Source: Achromobacter marplatensis (lineage in GTDB: Bacteria > Pseudomonadota > Gammaproteobacteria > Burkholderiales > Burkholderiaceae_B). From it: DNA of 64,000 bases. A program made the position numbers and the translations under genes. The stretch is from contig NZ_NJIG01000005.1 of the NCBI RefSeq assembly GCF_002209535.1, positions 248,001 through 312,000 on the forward strand, given 5' to 3'. The notes below the pieces were generated by a model that had not been told where the DNA came from, did no database searches, and saw only the letters and a list, made by a program, of their open reading frames with translations. Shown in pieces: positions 1 to 8,916 of the stretch; position 1 is the stretch's first letter; every line of letters starts with the position of its first letter.

Positions 1-554
1 CGTACGCCATCGCCAAGATCGCGGGCCTGAAGCTGTGCGAAGCCTACCAGCGCGAGTACGGCGCGCGCTTCATCTGCGCCATGCCGACCAACCTGTACGG
101 CCCGCATGACAACTATGACCTGCACAGCAGCCATGTGCTGCCGGCGCTGATCCGCAAATTCCACGAAGGGCGCGAATCGGGCCAGGAAAGCGTGACGATC
201 TGGGGCACGGGCACGCCGCTGCGCGAGTTCCTGTACGTGGACGACCTGGCCCAGGCCTGCGTCACGCTGATGGAGCACCCCGACGCCGAAGGCATCTACA
301 ACATCGGCGCGGGCAAGGACATCTCCATCGCGGACCTGGCGGCGCTGGTGGCGCGGGTGGTGGGTTACCACGGCCGCATCGTCTACGACGCCACCAAGCC
401 CGACGGCACGCCGCGCAAGCTCATGGACTCGTCGCGCGTGCAGGCGCTGGGCTGGCGGCCCGACGTATCGCTCGTGGACGGCATCACGCTGGCATACGGC
501 CACTTCCTGCGTGAACGCGCCGAACAACCCCAACAGGCGCTGCCCGTGGCCTGA
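1..554 (+). CDS. fcl: GDP-L-fucose synthase-type NDP-sugar epimerase/reductase (5' truncated)
   Basis: The gene enters from the left edge; 183 residues are visible, reading in frame from base 3. They open with Y-A-I-A-K, the Tyr-x-x-x-Lys catalytic pair of extended short-chain dehydrogenases. The sequence [10 protein letters not shown] and the segment around [11 protein letters not shown] follow; both are typical of GDP-L-fucose synthase (WcaG/Fcl), which converts GDP-4-keto-6-deoxymannose to GDP-L-fucose in the cytoplasm. The C-terminal part ([17 protein letters not shown], then KLMDSSR) fits the substrate-binding domain of the family. The N-terminal Rossmann half lies outside the window. 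A flippase gene follows 32 bases later on the same strand, so a role in making a fucose-type precursor for the exopolysaccharide is likely. Another GDP-sugar epimerase remains possible. Confidence 0.87.
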   Translation, partial: YAIAKIAGLKLCEAYQREYGARFICAMPTNLYGPHDNYDLHSSHVLPALIRKFHEGRESGQESVTIWGTGTPLREFLYVDDLAQACVTLMEHPDAEGIYNIGAGKDISIADLAALVARVVGYHGRIVYDATKPDGTPRKLMDSSRVQALGWRPDVSLVDGITLAYGHFLRERAEQPQQALPVA

Positions 555-586
555 CGGCCGCGCCAGCATGAACCATAGGCCATCCG

Positions 587-1903
587 ATGCTTGGATTCGT
601 CAGGAAACACATCGCCGGCAATGCCTCTTTCTGGGGGCTGGTGGAATACGGCATCGGCCCCGTTGCGGCGCTGGTGGCCCTGCCCATCCTGTTCCGTCAA
701 CTGGGAACGGTGGGCTTTGGCCAGTATTCCATGATCATCGCGCTGGCCGGCTTCGGCAACGCCGCCAACCTGGGTGCGGCCGTGACTGCGACCAAGCTGG
801 TGTCCGAACGGCTGCACGAACCGGGCGGCGCCTACCGCGCGGCGGGCGTCAGCATGTCGCTGATCGGTTGCGCGCTGGGCGTGGTCACGCTGGCTGCGGT
901 GCTGCTGTGGGCGGTCGTGGGCCTGGGGTGGCCCGCCGCGACGTTCGGCGGCGTGGCGGTGACGCTGCTGGCCATGCCGGCGCTGGCCATCTACCTGACC
1001 CAGCAATATGACCAGCTGTTCTCGGGCTGCCTGAAGGGGCGCGAGGATTTCCGCGCCACCGCGCTGTGCGAAGTCTTCAGCCGTTCCGGCACGATGGCGC
1101 TGGCTTGCGCCACGGCCTGGCTGACCGCGTCGCCCACCTGGACAGGCGTGGCGCAAGCCTTCGGACTGCTGATCGCGGGCACCGTGAAGATGCGCGTGTT
1201 CTCGCGCGCCTACGGCCGGGTGCTGGTGCGCCCGGTGCGCGACCGCGCCGCGATGATGGACGCATTCAAGTTTTCGCGCTGGTCCTGGTTGAACAGCCTG
1301 AGCGCGCTGGCGTTCGGGTCCGTGGACCGCGTGCTGGTGGGCAGTTTGATGGGCCCGGCCGCGCTGGCGATCTATACCGTCGGCGTGCAGGTCGGCCAGA
1401 TCATCCATACCGCGGCGGTGGCGATCTTCCAGAAAGCCATGCCGCGCGTCAGCCGCCTGTCGGTGTCGCCGCCCTATGCGGGCGCCGCCGAACACGAGAT
1501 CCGCCGCATGATGCTGTGGAACCTGGTGCTGTCGACCAGCGCCACGCTTGCGGTGCTGGCGGTCAGCCATCCTCTGTTGAACCTGCTGCTGGGTGACAAC
1601 GTGGCCACGGGCCATCTTGCCACCTTCCGGCTGCTGATCGTGGCATCGGGGCTGCTGTCCCTGAATGCCGCGGCGCACTTCTCGCTGCTCGGCCTGGGAA
1701 ATTCCCGCGCGGTCGCCATCCTGAACGGGCTGGGCGGACTGGCGATGCTGTGCGTCATGGCGGGATTGGTACACGCGGCGGGCGAGCACGCCGCGGCTTG
1801 GGGCCGCATGGCCTACGCGGCAATCACGCTGGCTGGCGTCGCTCTCGCCATCCGTCAATCGCGCCCCGACTTCCCGGGCGCGTTGCCAGCGGCCACCCGA
1901 TAA
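587..1903 (+). CDS. polysaccharide flippase (Wzx/RfbX-type, MOP superfamily)
   Basis: This 438-residue, strongly hydrophobic protein has about 12 predicted membrane segments. The first begins near residue 15, and charged loops separate the rest. The opening region (segments of the type FWGLVEYGIGPVAALVALPI and FGQYSMIIALAGFGNAANLG) resembles Wzx O-antigen/exopolysaccharide translocases. These move undecaprenyl-linked repeat units across the inner membrane. The length is usual for the family. The neighbours support the call: sugar-nucleotide enzyme upstream, glycosyltransferase 22 bases downstream, polymerase-like gene after that. No strong ribosome-binding site is visible before the ATG, so the start rests on the domain limit. 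The exact substrate cannot be read from the sequence. Confidence 0.82.
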   Translation: MLGFVRKHIAGNASFWGLVEYGIGPVAALVALPILFRQLGTVGFGQYSMIIALAGFGNAANLGAAVTATKLVSERLHEPGGAYRAAGVSMSLIGCALGVVTLAAVLLWAVVGLGWPAATFGGVAVTLLAMPALAIYLTQQYDQLFSGCLKGREDFRATALCEVFSRSGTMALACATAWLTASPTWTGVAQAFGLLIAGTVKMRVFSRAYGRVLVRPVRDRAAMMDAFKFSRWSWLNSLSALAFGSVDRVLVGSLMGPAALAIYTVGVQVGQIIHTAAVAIFQKAMPRVSRLSVSPPYAGAAEHEIRRMMLWNLVLSTSATLAVLAVSHPLLNLLLGDNVATGHLATFRLLIVASGLLSLNAAAHFSLLGLGNSRAVAILNGLGGLAMLCVMAGLVHAAGEHAAAWGRMAYAAITLAGVALAIRQSRPDFPGALPAATR

Positions 1904-1925
1904 CCCCAACATGTTGAGGTCTTAC

Positions 1926-2828
1926 ATGCGCAAGCGTCATAACGAGTACTCACGTCAGCTCATCGACTTCGTCCGCGAGCTACGCCCGCCCGCGCCGATC
2001 GCCGGGGGCCTGTTGCCCAAGGTGACCATCGTGACTCCCTCGTTCAACCAGGCCAAGTTCCTGGAACGCACCATTCTTTCCGTGCTGAACCAGGGCTATC
2101 CGCGCCTGGAGTACATCATCATCGATGGCGGGTCGACCGACGGCAGCGTGGACATCATCCGCAAGTACGAACGCTACCTCACCTACTGGGAAAGCACCCC
2201 GGACCGCGGCCAGTCGCACGCCATCAACAAGGGGTTCGAGCGCGCGACCGGCGACTACGTCGGCTGGCAGAACTCCGATGACCTGTACTTCCCCGGTGCG
2301 CTGCGCAAGCTGGGCGCGGCTGCCGCCCGGGGCCGGGCGCCCATCGTCAGCGGAAACCTGTTCGTGGCCGACGCCAACAACCAGATTTTCCGCAAGATTC
2401 ACTACACGCCCGTCAACCGCGGCACGCTGACCGTGGTGAAGGCATCCATCCCCAACCAGTCGGCCATCTTCCGCCGCGACCTGCTGCGCAAATACGGGCT
2501 GCTGCAGGAAAGCATGCGCTACTGCATGGACCTGGAGCTGTGGAGCCGCCTCTTGCGCGAGGGCAAGAACCTGATCGTGCCGGACGCGCTGGGGGTCTAC
2601 ACCGCGCATGACGAAACCAAGACCGCGCTGATGCAGGACGTGCTGCTGGAAGAGCGCGAACAGATCGTGACCCGCATCCGGCGCACCGAGCCGGGGCTGG
2701 GCCGGCTGTTCGAACTGTCCTGCCGCGCGTCGAAGGTCGCAGCCCATGCCCGCCAAGGGGACCTGTCCTATCTATTCGAGAAGCTGACGACCAAGATCTT
2801 CGGTCGCGACGACTGGGCCGCCCACTAG
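1926..2828 (+). CDS. glycosyltransferase family 2
   Basis: This is a 300-residue GT-A fold transferase. It has the family signature TIVTPSFNQAKFLERTI near the N terminus, IDGGSTDGSVDII about 30 residues later, and the acidic metal/nucleotide-sugar site NSDDLYFPG around residue 120. It should add one sugar to the lipid-linked repeat unit at the cytoplasmic face. I chose the ATG at 1926 because GAGG lies 8 bases upstream. An in-frame ATG at 1911 would add five residues but lacks a ribosome-binding site. The gene follows the flippase closely and precedes the polymerase-like gene, so it belongs to the same operon. Donor and acceptor cannot be inferred. Confidence 0.85.
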   Translation: MRKRHNEYSRQLIDFVRELRPPAPIAGGLLPKVTIVTPSFNQAKFLERTILSVLNQGYPRLEYIIIDGGSTDGSVDIIRKYERYLTYWESTPDRGQSHAINKGFERATGDYVGWQNSDDLYFPGALRKLGAAAARGRAPIVSGNLFVADANNQIFRKIHYTPVNRGTLTVVKASIPNQSAIFRRDLLRKYGLLQESMRYCMDLELWSRLLREGKNLIVPDALGVYTAHDETKTALMQDVLLEEREQIVTRIRRTEPGLGRLFELSCRASKVAAHARQGDLSYLFEKLTTKIFGRDDWAAH

Positions 2829-2849
2829 AGCACCCACCTGGACACCCCC

Positions 2850-4154
2850 ATGAGCCCGCATCGCCGCCTATCCACCCTGCACTTGCTGGGGCTGTTCGCG
2901 TTCACCGCCCTGGCCCTGAACGACGACCGCTTCATCCTGGGCGTGGGCAGCTTCAAGCTGTCGCCGTTCGACGTGCTGTTCGTCGCCATGCTGGCCGTCA
3001 AGGCGCTGCGGCTGGCCGAGCCCAGCGCCTACGCCTTGCCGCGCGGCCTGCTTGGCGCGCTCCTTGGCCTGCAGGCAATGTCGGTAATCTATCTGCTGCT
3101 GGTGTCGATGCACCATCCCGGCATCGAGACGGGCGACGTGGCGCGCGACTTGCGCATCGTGTTCTATTTCCTGTGCACGCCCTTTCTTTGCTACAAGGAC
3201 ATCGACAGCCCCGCCGCCTACGCCGTGTTGCAGAAGTACATCGTTGCGGCCTGCCTGGCCGTCGCCACGCTGATGTTGCTGGAGCAGCTGCAGGGCTTCA
3301 GCGTGGCCAACCCGCTGCGTAACGTGCGGTTGGGCGTCTGGGCCATTCCCTTCGGCGTCGTCTCACTGCTGTACTTCCGCCGCACGCTGAACGTGTCCGG
3401 GCCAAAGGCCTATGCCTTGACGGTGTACATGCTGCTGGCGCTGGTGTTCTCGCTGAACCGCAGCCAGTACCTGCAATTGGCGGTGTCGGTGCTGATCGCC
3501 GTGCTGCTGGGCTCGGGCCCCGAGATCCGCCGGCGCGCCGTGCTGATCTTCGCGCCGGCCGCCGTCGCGGGCGTGCTGGTATTCGCCAGCATCGGCTATC
3601 TGGACGTGCTGACCAACCGCATCTTCAGCGTGGAAAAGCTGGACGAGGACTCCAGCTATGGCGCCCGCATCCAGGAAATGCAGGGGCAGATGGACTTTTT
3701 CGCCGAAAGCCCCGTGTTCGGTAAGGGCGCGGGCTTTCGCAGTTGGGTGATGGGCGAGAACGGCTTCGAGCTCAGCACCTTCGCGCACAACTCCTGGGCG
3801 TTCTACCTGATGAAGTTCGGCGTGGTGGGCACCATCATGATCATGCTGCCGCCACTGCTGATCCTGCTGCTGACGCTACTCAAGCGATACAACCATCCCG
3901 GGCTGGAGATGCACCGGCGCTACCTGCTGGCCACCGCCCCCATCTACATTTTCATCGACTCGCTGTCGGGCGGCCTGGCCTACGCGCCCAAGACCGCGTT
4001 CACCGGATTTCTGCTGTGCTATTGCCTGTCTCTGATGCGTAATGCGCAGATCATGCCCGTGCCGCAGGCGGACACGCCTGGCACGACGCTCACCCCCAGC
4101 CATCGTCCGGACGCCGCGCGCCGGGCGCTACCGCGAGTGATTCCCCATGCCTGA
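2850..4154 (+). CDS. O-antigen ligase/polymerase-like membrane protein (Wzy-type)
   Basis: The 434-residue protein has many hydrophobic segments and a large periplasmic-type loop around residues 265-320. That loop contains GKGAGFRSW, TFAHNSW and related aromatic-rich stretches, the pattern of the Wzy_C/O-antigen ligase family. Such proteins polymerise or ligate undecaprenyl-linked glycans on the periplasmic side. The position between glycosyltransferases, downstream of a Wzx flippase, favours a polymerase. The last 8 bases overlap the next glycosyltransferase gene (ATG at 4147), which indicates translational coupling. Sequence conservation in this family is low, so the polymerase-versus-ligase choice is inference. 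Confidence 0.72.
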   Translation: MSPHRRLSTLHLLGLFAFTALALNDDRFILGVGSFKLSPFDVLFVAMLAVKALRLAEPSAYALPRGLLGALLGLQAMSVIYLLLVSMHHPGIETGDVARDLRIVFYFLCTPFLCYKDIDSPAAYAVLQKYIVAACLAVATLMLLEQLQGFSVANPLRNVRLGVWAIPFGVVSLLYFRRTLNVSGPKAYALTVYMLLALVFSLNRSQYLQLAVSVLIAVLLGSGPEIRRRAVLIFAPAAVAGVLVFASIGYLDVLTNRIFSVEKLDEDSSYGARIQEMQGQMDFFAESPVFGKGAGFRSWVMGENGFELSTFAHNSWAFYLMKFGVVGTIMIMLPPLLILLLTLLKRYNHPGLEMHRRYLLATAPIYIFIDSLSGGLAYAPKTAFTGFLLCYCLSLMRNAQIMPVPQADTPGTTLTPSHRPDAARRALPRVIPHA

Positions 4155-5274
4155 TGTCCTGTTTGTCGCGCCCGACTTGCACGGCGGCGTCGGAAGATGC
4201 GTCGCCTTCATCGTGGACGCCTTGCCGGAACAGGGCGTCGATTCCGCGCTGTTCCTGCTGCGTTCGCGCAACCGCGAATACCCGGTCGGCAACCCGAAGG
4301 TCACCCGCGCGCTGCCGGTCATCGAATCGCCCGCCAAGCTCAGGCTGATGCTGCCGCTGGCGTTCATGCGCCTGGTGGCCCAGATCCGGCGCGACAAGCC
4401 GGCGATCGTGTGCTCGCACGGCTTGCTGTGCAACATGCTGGTGGTGCTGGCCAGGAAGTTCCTGGGCGGCACCTTCCGCACCGTCGCGTTCGAGCACAGC
4501 AGCCCGGCCATCCATTACGGCGCATCGCGGATGCGGCGCCTGAAGTGCTGGCTGGTCAGCCAGACCTACCGCCGCCATGACGCCGTGGTGGGCGTGTCCC
4601 GCGGCGTGAAGGAGGACTTGGTCAGCATGTTCCCGCCGTTGCGCGGCAAGGTGCACACCATCTACAACGGCGTGCCGCTGGACAATGTGCGCAAGCAAGG
4701 CGCCCAGCGCCCGGATGGCGGCAGCGATACTCCGTATCAGGTGGTGGCGGTGGGCCGGCTGGAAGCGGTGAAGGATTACGCCACCCTGATCGACGCCGCT
4801 GCGCTGCTGGACGATCCCGGCATCGCCTTCACCATCCTGGGCGAGGGTTCCGAACACGCCGCGCTGCAAAGGCGCATCGACGAACGCCCTTCCCGCACGT
4901 CGGTCACCTTGGCTGGCCACATCGACAACCCCTTCCCCGTGATCGCGGGCGCGGGCGCCTTCGCGTTGACCTCCATCCGTGAGAGCTTCGGCAATGTACT
5001 GGTCGAAGCGCTGTGCCTGGGCGTGCCGGTGATCTCGACCGACTGCCCTCATGGCCCCGCGGAAATCCTGGATGCGGGCCGCTACGGCCTGCTGGTGCCG
5101 GTCGGCGACGCCGCGGCGTTGGCCGATGCCGTGCGCCGCCTGGCCTATGACGGCAGCATCCGCGAACAACTGGCCGCGCAAGGCCCCGAGCGCGCCGACG
5201 CCTTTTCCCTAGAGCGGCATTGCCGCAACGTCATCGCGCTATTCCAGCCGCTGATGCAACGCGGCACGCCTTGA
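4147..5274 (+). CDS. glycosyltransferase family 4 (GT-B fold)
   Basis: The 375-residue protein begins with a glycine-rich N-terminal segment (APDLHGGVGRCVAFI) typical of GT4 acceptor domains. The C-terminal Rossmann domain carries VVAVGRLEAVKDYATLIDA, then FTILGEGSEHAALQ. The nucleotide-sugar site follows, with the EX7E-like stretch SIRESFGNVLVEALCLGVPVI. It probably adds a sugar to the lipid-linked intermediate with retention of configuration. It overlaps the upstream polymerase-like gene by 8 bases and lies 13 bases before the next transferase, so the genes are co-transcribed. The sugar specificity is unknown. Confidence 0.87.
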   Translation: MPDVLFVAPDLHGGVGRCVAFIVDALPEQGVDSALFLLRSRNREYPVGNPKVTRALPVIESPAKLRLMLPLAFMRLVAQIRRDKPAIVCSHGLLCNMLVVLARKFLGGTFRTVAFEHSSPAIHYGASRMRRLKCWLVSQTYRRHDAVVGVSRGVKEDLVSMFPPLRGKVHTIYNGVPLDNVRKQGAQRPDGGSDTPYQVVAVGRLEAVKDYATLIDAAALLDDPGIAFTILGEGSEHAALQRRIDERPSRTSVTLAGHIDNPFPVIAGAGAFALTSIRESFGNVLVEALCLGVPVISTDCPHGPAEILDAGRYGLLVPVGDAAALADAVRRLAYDGSIREQLAAQGPERADAFSLERHCRNVIALFQPLMQRGTP

Positions 5275-5287
5275 ACAGGACAGCATC

Positions 5288-6175
5288 ATGCAGAAAATAC
5301 CGGTTTCCGTAGTGGTCATGACGAAGAACGAGGAACGCAATATCGCCAAGTGCTTGAAAGCGCTGGTGGAATTCGACGAAGTGTTCGTCGTGGACTCCGA
5401 CAGCACCGACGCCACCTGCGCGATGGCCGCGGCGCTTGGCGCCCGCGTCTCGAACTTCCAATGGAACGGCAAGTACCCCAAGAAAAAACAGTGGTGCCTG
5501 GAACAACTGCCGTTCTCGCACCCGGTCGTGCTGTACGTGGACGCCGACGAGGAAATGACCCCCGAGCTGGCCGCCGAGATCCGCGAGGTCCTGCCGCGCT
5601 TCGCCGCCGGTGCGGGCGGCGCCTTCGTGCCCTTCGATTACGTGTTCTGCGGCAAGAAGCTGGAACACGGCCACCGCGTCTACAAGCTGGCACTGCTGGC
5701 GCGCGACCAATCCCGGTTCCTCGACTACGACGATCTGGATGTCGCCCACATGTGGGAAGTCGAAGGCCACTACCAGCCGCAAGTCAAGGGCGAGACCTTT
5801 GCGCTGCGCCAGCGCATGGTGCATAACGACCACGACTCGCTTTTCCATTATTTCGACAAGCACAACCGCTATTCCGACTGGGAAGCCAACCTGCGCACGA
5901 AGGGGCTGATGAACGACCCGCGCGAAGCCAACGTGGGCGCGCGCGCACTGCTCAAGCGCATCTTCCAGGCCATGCCGTTCAAGGCGCCGATTTCTTTCCT
6001 GCATTCCTATGTCTTCCGACTGGGTTTCCTGGACGGCAAGGCGGGCTACGACTATGCGGTGGCGCGCGCCATGTATTACTGGCAGATCCGCATCAAGACC
6101 GAAGAACTCCAGAAGGCGCGTCTGGCGCGTGCCGGCGACACGCAGGCCGACACCGTGGCGGGAGCCGCCAAATGA
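5288..6175 (+). CDS. glycosyltransferase family 2 (WaaE/KdtX-like)
   Basis: This 295-residue transferase has the features of the WaaE/KdtX group: VVMTKNEERNIAKCL at the N terminus, VDSDSTDATCAMA, then YVDADEEMTPELA as the metal-binding DXD region near residue 85. A C-terminal part rich in aromatic and basic residues follows. Members of the group add glucose-type residues to lipopolysaccharide core or to capsule and exopolysaccharide units. The context here suggests the latter. A ribosome-binding site (AGGACAGC) precedes the ATG. The 3' end overlaps the acetyltransferase gene in an ATGA junction. GC content and strand match the rest of the locus. Confidence 0.84.
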   Translation: MQKIPVSVVVMTKNEERNIAKCLKALVEFDEVFVVDSDSTDATCAMAAALGARVSNFQWNGKYPKKKQWCLEQLPFSHPVVLYVDADEEMTPELAAEIREVLPRFAAGAGGAFVPFDYVFCGKKLEHGHRVYKLALLARDQSRFLDYDDLDVAHMWEVEGHYQPQVKGETFALRQRMVHNDHDSLFHYFDKHNRYSDWEANLRTKGLMNDPREANVGARALLKRIFQAMPFKAPISFLHSYVFRLGFLDGKAGYDYAVARAMYYWQIRIKTEELQKARLARAGDTQADTVAGAAK

Positions 6176-6732
6176 GCACGCTTCAGCAACTGGATCGCTT
6201 TGCGCTGGCCCCCGGCCAACGCGGCCGCTCCGCGTTGACGGTGCAGCTGTGGTGGATGGTGCAAGGCACGGTGTTCCGGTGGTCGCCGCAGGTGGCATAC
6301 GGTTTTCGCCGCTGGTTGTTGCGCTGCTTCGGCGCACAGGTCGGCCGCAAGGTGCTGATCCGGCCGACCGCCACGGTGACCTATCCGTGGAAGGTCCAGA
6401 TCGGCGACTACGCCTGGATCGGCGACGACGCCGTGATCTACAGCCTGGGGCCCATCCACATCGGCGCGCATGCCGTGGTGTCGCAACGCAGCTACCTGTG
6501 CGCGGCCGATCATGATGCGGGCCAGCCGGATTTTCCCTTGCGCGAACGCGCGGTCCGTGTCGAAGACGGGGCCTGGGTGGCGACTGACGTATTCGTCGGC
6601 CCGGGCGTGACGATCGGCCGTGAAGCCGTGGTGGGTGCGCGCAGTTCGGTGTTCCGCAACATGCCCCCCGCGATGGTGTGCCATGGCAACCCGTGCCGGC
6701 CTGTCCGCCCACGCATGCCGACGCCGCCATGA
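6172..6732 (+). CDS. wcaF: WcaF-like hexapeptide-repeat acetyltransferase
   Basis: This 186-residue protein has the left-handed beta-helix hexapeptide pattern. Repeats such as IRPTAT, VTYPWKVQIGDYAWIGDDAVIYSLG and IHIGAHAVV continue into a C-terminal coil with VFVGPGVTIGREAVVGARSSV. The N-terminal region (WWMVQGTVFRWSPQ) resembles colanic-acid acetyltransferase WcaF, which acetylates a sugar residue of the polysaccharide with acetyl-CoA. The gene is translationally coupled on both sides: ATGA with the upstream GT2 gene and ATGA with wcaI downstream. The WcaF-WcaI pairing is common in colanic-acid-type loci. The acetylated sugar is not known. Confidence 0.83.
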   Translation: MSTLQQLDRFALAPGQRGRSALTVQLWWMVQGTVFRWSPQVAYGFRRWLLRCFGAQVGRKVLIRPTATVTYPWKVQIGDYAWIGDDAVIYSLGPIHIGAHAVVSQRSYLCAADHDAGQPDFPLRERAVRVEDGAWVATDVFVGPGVTIGREAVVGARSSVFRNMPPAMVCHGNPCRPVRPRMPTPP

Positions 6733-8000
6733 AGATCCTGATCTACGGTATCAACTACGCGCCGGAATTGACCGGCATCGGCAAGTACAGCGCTGAACTC
6801 GCTGAATGGATGGCTGCGCACGGGCATGAGGTCAGTGTTGTGACGGCGCCGCCCTACTACCCCCAATGGCAGGTCCACGACGGCTACCGCGCCGGCCGCT
6901 ACCGCAAGGAAGAGCGTGCCGGGGTCACGGTGCGCCGCGCGCCCCTGTGGGTGCCGGCCCGCCCCGGTGGCCTCAAGCGCCTGATCCACCTGGCCAGCTT
7001 CGCGGTGTCCAGCCTGCCGTCCTTGCTGCGCGCGGCTGCCAGCCGGCCAGACCTCATCCTTGTGGTGGAACCCGCTTTGTTCTGCGCGCCCGCCGCCTGG
7101 CTGACCGCCCGCCTGTGCGGCGCCCGCGCGTGGCTGCACATCCAGGATTACGAAGTCGACGCGGCGTTCGAGCTGGGCCTGCTCAAGGGCGCTGGCTTGC
7201 GCTCCCTGGTCAAGCGCGCCGAACGCTGGCTGATGCGCCGCTTCGACCGCGTGTCGACGATCTCGCACCGCATGCTGGACCTGGCGCTGGCCAAAGGCGT
7301 GGCGCCTGAACGCGCGGTGCTGCTGCCCAACTGGATCGACGTCAACGCCATCACGCCCCGCGCGGACGGCGGCGACTATCGCGCCGAGCTCGGCATTCCC
7401 CAAGACGCAATCGTTGCGCTGTACTCCGGCAACATGGGCGGAAAGCAGGGGCTGCAGACGCTGGCCGACGTAGCCCGGCAGCTTGCGGACGACACGCGGG
7501 TCTGGTTCGTATTCTGCGGCCAGGGGCCGGAACGCGCGCCGCTGCAGGCGCGCTGTGTAGGCTTGCCGCGCGTCCGGTTCCTGGATCTGCAACCGGCGGC
7601 CCGACTGGGCGCGCTGCTGAACACGGCGGACATCCACCTGTTGCCGCAGCGCGCCGGCGCGGCCGATCTCGTCATGCCGTCCAAGCTGACCGGCATGCTG
7701 GCCAGCGGCCGCCCCGTCGTCTGCGGGGCCGCGGCCGGCACGGAACTGGCCAACGTCGTCGCGCATTGCGGATTGCTCACCCCACCCGAGGACGCCGACG
7801 CCATGGCCCAGGCGGTGCGCACGCTAAGCAGCGATGCGCACGCCCGCCAAACCCTGGGCGCGTCGGCGCGCCAGTACGCGCTGGCCCATCTGCACGTGGA
7901 TGCGGTGCTGGCCGCGGCCGAGCGCGAGTTCGCCTCTGTAGTCGGCGCCAAGGCCAAGCCGGCATCCCTGAAAAGCCGTACACGCGAGAGTGATACGTAG
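6729..8000 (+). CDS. wcaI: WcaI-like colanic acid glycosyltransferase (GT4)
   Basis: This 423-residue GT-B transferase begins MKILIYGINYAPELTGIGKY, the hallmark N terminus of WcaI. The segments VVTAPPYYPQWQV and LPNWIDVNAITP follow, with a nucleotide-sugar site near MPSKLTGMLASGRPVV. WcaI-type enzymes are thought to transfer fucose onto the colanic-acid lipid intermediate, which fits the Fcl-type gene at the start of this cluster. The ATG at 6729 overlaps the acetyltransferase stop. The last ten or so codons, including the TAG stop at 7998-8000, read into a partial copy of the repeat found at 7997-8200. The C terminus therefore seems to have been rewritten by repeat insertion. Confidence 0.86.
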   Translation: MKILIYGINYAPELTGIGKYSAELAEWMAAHGHEVSVVTAPPYYPQWQVHDGYRAGRYRKEERAGVTVRRAPLWVPARPGGLKRLIHLASFAVSSLPSLLRAAASRPDLILVVEPALFCAPAAWLTARLCGARAWLHIQDYEVDAAFELGLLKGAGLRSLVKRAERWLMRRFDRVSTISHRMLDLALAKGVAPERAVLLPNWIDVNAITPRADGGDYRAELGIPQDAIVALYSGNMGGKQGLQTLADVARQLADDTRVWFVFCGQGPERAPLQARCVGLPRVRFLDLQPAARLGALLNTADIHLLPQRAGAADLVMPSKLTGMLASGRPVVCGAAAGTELANVVAHCGLLTPPEDADAMAQAVRTLSSDAHARQTLGASARQYALAHLHVDAVLAAAEREFASVVGAKAKPASLKSRTRESDT

Positions 8001-8200
8001 GATGGGTGGAGCGCGAGAGTTGTAGGATGGGTGGAGCGCGAGAGTGCTTAGGCAAGGACTCTTGCGTTCAGCGCGCGCAACCCATCAGGCAGCGGCTGCG
8101 CTGTGGCTGGAGTTGCCAAGAAATCACCGTTGCTTGATGGGTTACGCGCGCTGGGCAGAAATTTTCTTGCCTAAGCACTCTCGCGCTCCACCCATCCTAC
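7997..8200. repeat. nested palindromic repeat element (MITE/REP-like)
   Basis: A 24-base unit starting GTAGGATGGGTGGAGC occurs twice in tandem (7997-8020 and 8022-8045). The second copy extends into a 35-base arm (8022-8056) that is the exact reverse complement of 8166-8200. Nested inside is a second inverted pair of about 17 bases: GCGCGCGCAACCCATCA (8071-8087) against the complement of 8134-8150, with one mismatch. The whole block could fold into one long hairpin. It sits between convergent genes and supplies the wcaI stop codon. The copy number elsewhere in the genome cannot be seen here. It may act as a transcription barrier. Confidence 0.85.
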
Positions 8201-8253
8201 GGTTTCCCATCAGGTGATCGCGGCGGGAACAATCGCCCCCGCCCCGCTCCCTG

Positions 8254-8916
8254 TCAATTGCTGTCCGCTTTCCCCTGTGCCAGCGCGCCGCCGCTTCGGA
8301 CCAATCCCATCTGCACCGCGATATAGGCCGCCTCGGCCTGGTTGCGCGCGTTCAGTTTCCAATACAGCGTGCGTGCATGGCTCTTCACTGTGGCGACCGA
8401 TATGCCGACCTGTTGGCCGATCTCCCGCATTGTCTTGCCCTGCACCAGCAGTTGCAGGATTTCTTCCTGCCGCTGCGTCAGTTCGCGCAGCTCCTGCACT
8501 GGCGCGTGGGAGACGGCCTGGGGCCGGCCAGCCGGCTGGGGATAGCACTCGCCGCCTGCCATCACCAGGCTGACGGCCGCAGCCAGTGCGTCGGGGCTTG
8601 AGGCCTTAGGCAGGTATCCCGCCACGCCGGTACGCGCACACACGCCCATGACCGAAGGGTCCAGCACGGAGTAAAGCACCAGGACCAGCCGCGGCATGAA
8701 GAAGGCCATCGCCTGCGAGATGAGCCCGATGTCCTGCTCGGCCATGCCGCTGCAACCGATAACCAGCAATTCCACTGGACGGTTGATCGAGCTGGACATG
8801 TTGAGCAAGTGGGCTGGCGAAATGGCCAGGATGTCGTCGGCGTTCCGGACACGTTCCAGTACATGCTGGATTGCGACGCGAAGCAGAGCGTAGTCTTCGA
8901 TCAGTACGGTTGTCAT
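8254..8916 (-). CDS. LuxR-family response regulator with degenerate receiver
   Basis: This 220-residue regulator joins a receiver-like domain (about 1-120) to a C-terminal LuxR/GerE helix-turn-helix. The latter reads LTQRQEEILQLLVQGKTMREIGQQVGISVATVKSH and then the recognition region. An acidic pair (E-D, residues 6-7) and the late Lys (YLPKASS) are present. The usual phospho-acceptor Asp is not: the strand reads PVELLVIGCSG. Phosphorelay control is therefore doubtful. The ATG at 8916 was chosen by matching the N terminus of the next regulator (MVLIE...); the reading frame is open further upstream without a clear ribosome-binding site. The 3' end faces the palindromic repeat. Confidence 0.8.
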   Translation of the reverse strand: MTTVLIEDYALLRVAIQHVLERVRNADDILAISPAHLLNMSSSINRPVELLVIGCSGMAEQDIGLISQAMAFFMPRLVLVLYSVLDPSVMGVCARTGVAGYLPKASSPDALAAAVSLVMAGGECYPQPAGRPQAVSHAPVQELRELTQRQEEILQLLVQGKTMREIGQQVGISVATVKSHARTLYWKLNARNQAEAAYIAVQMGLVRSGGALAQGKADSN

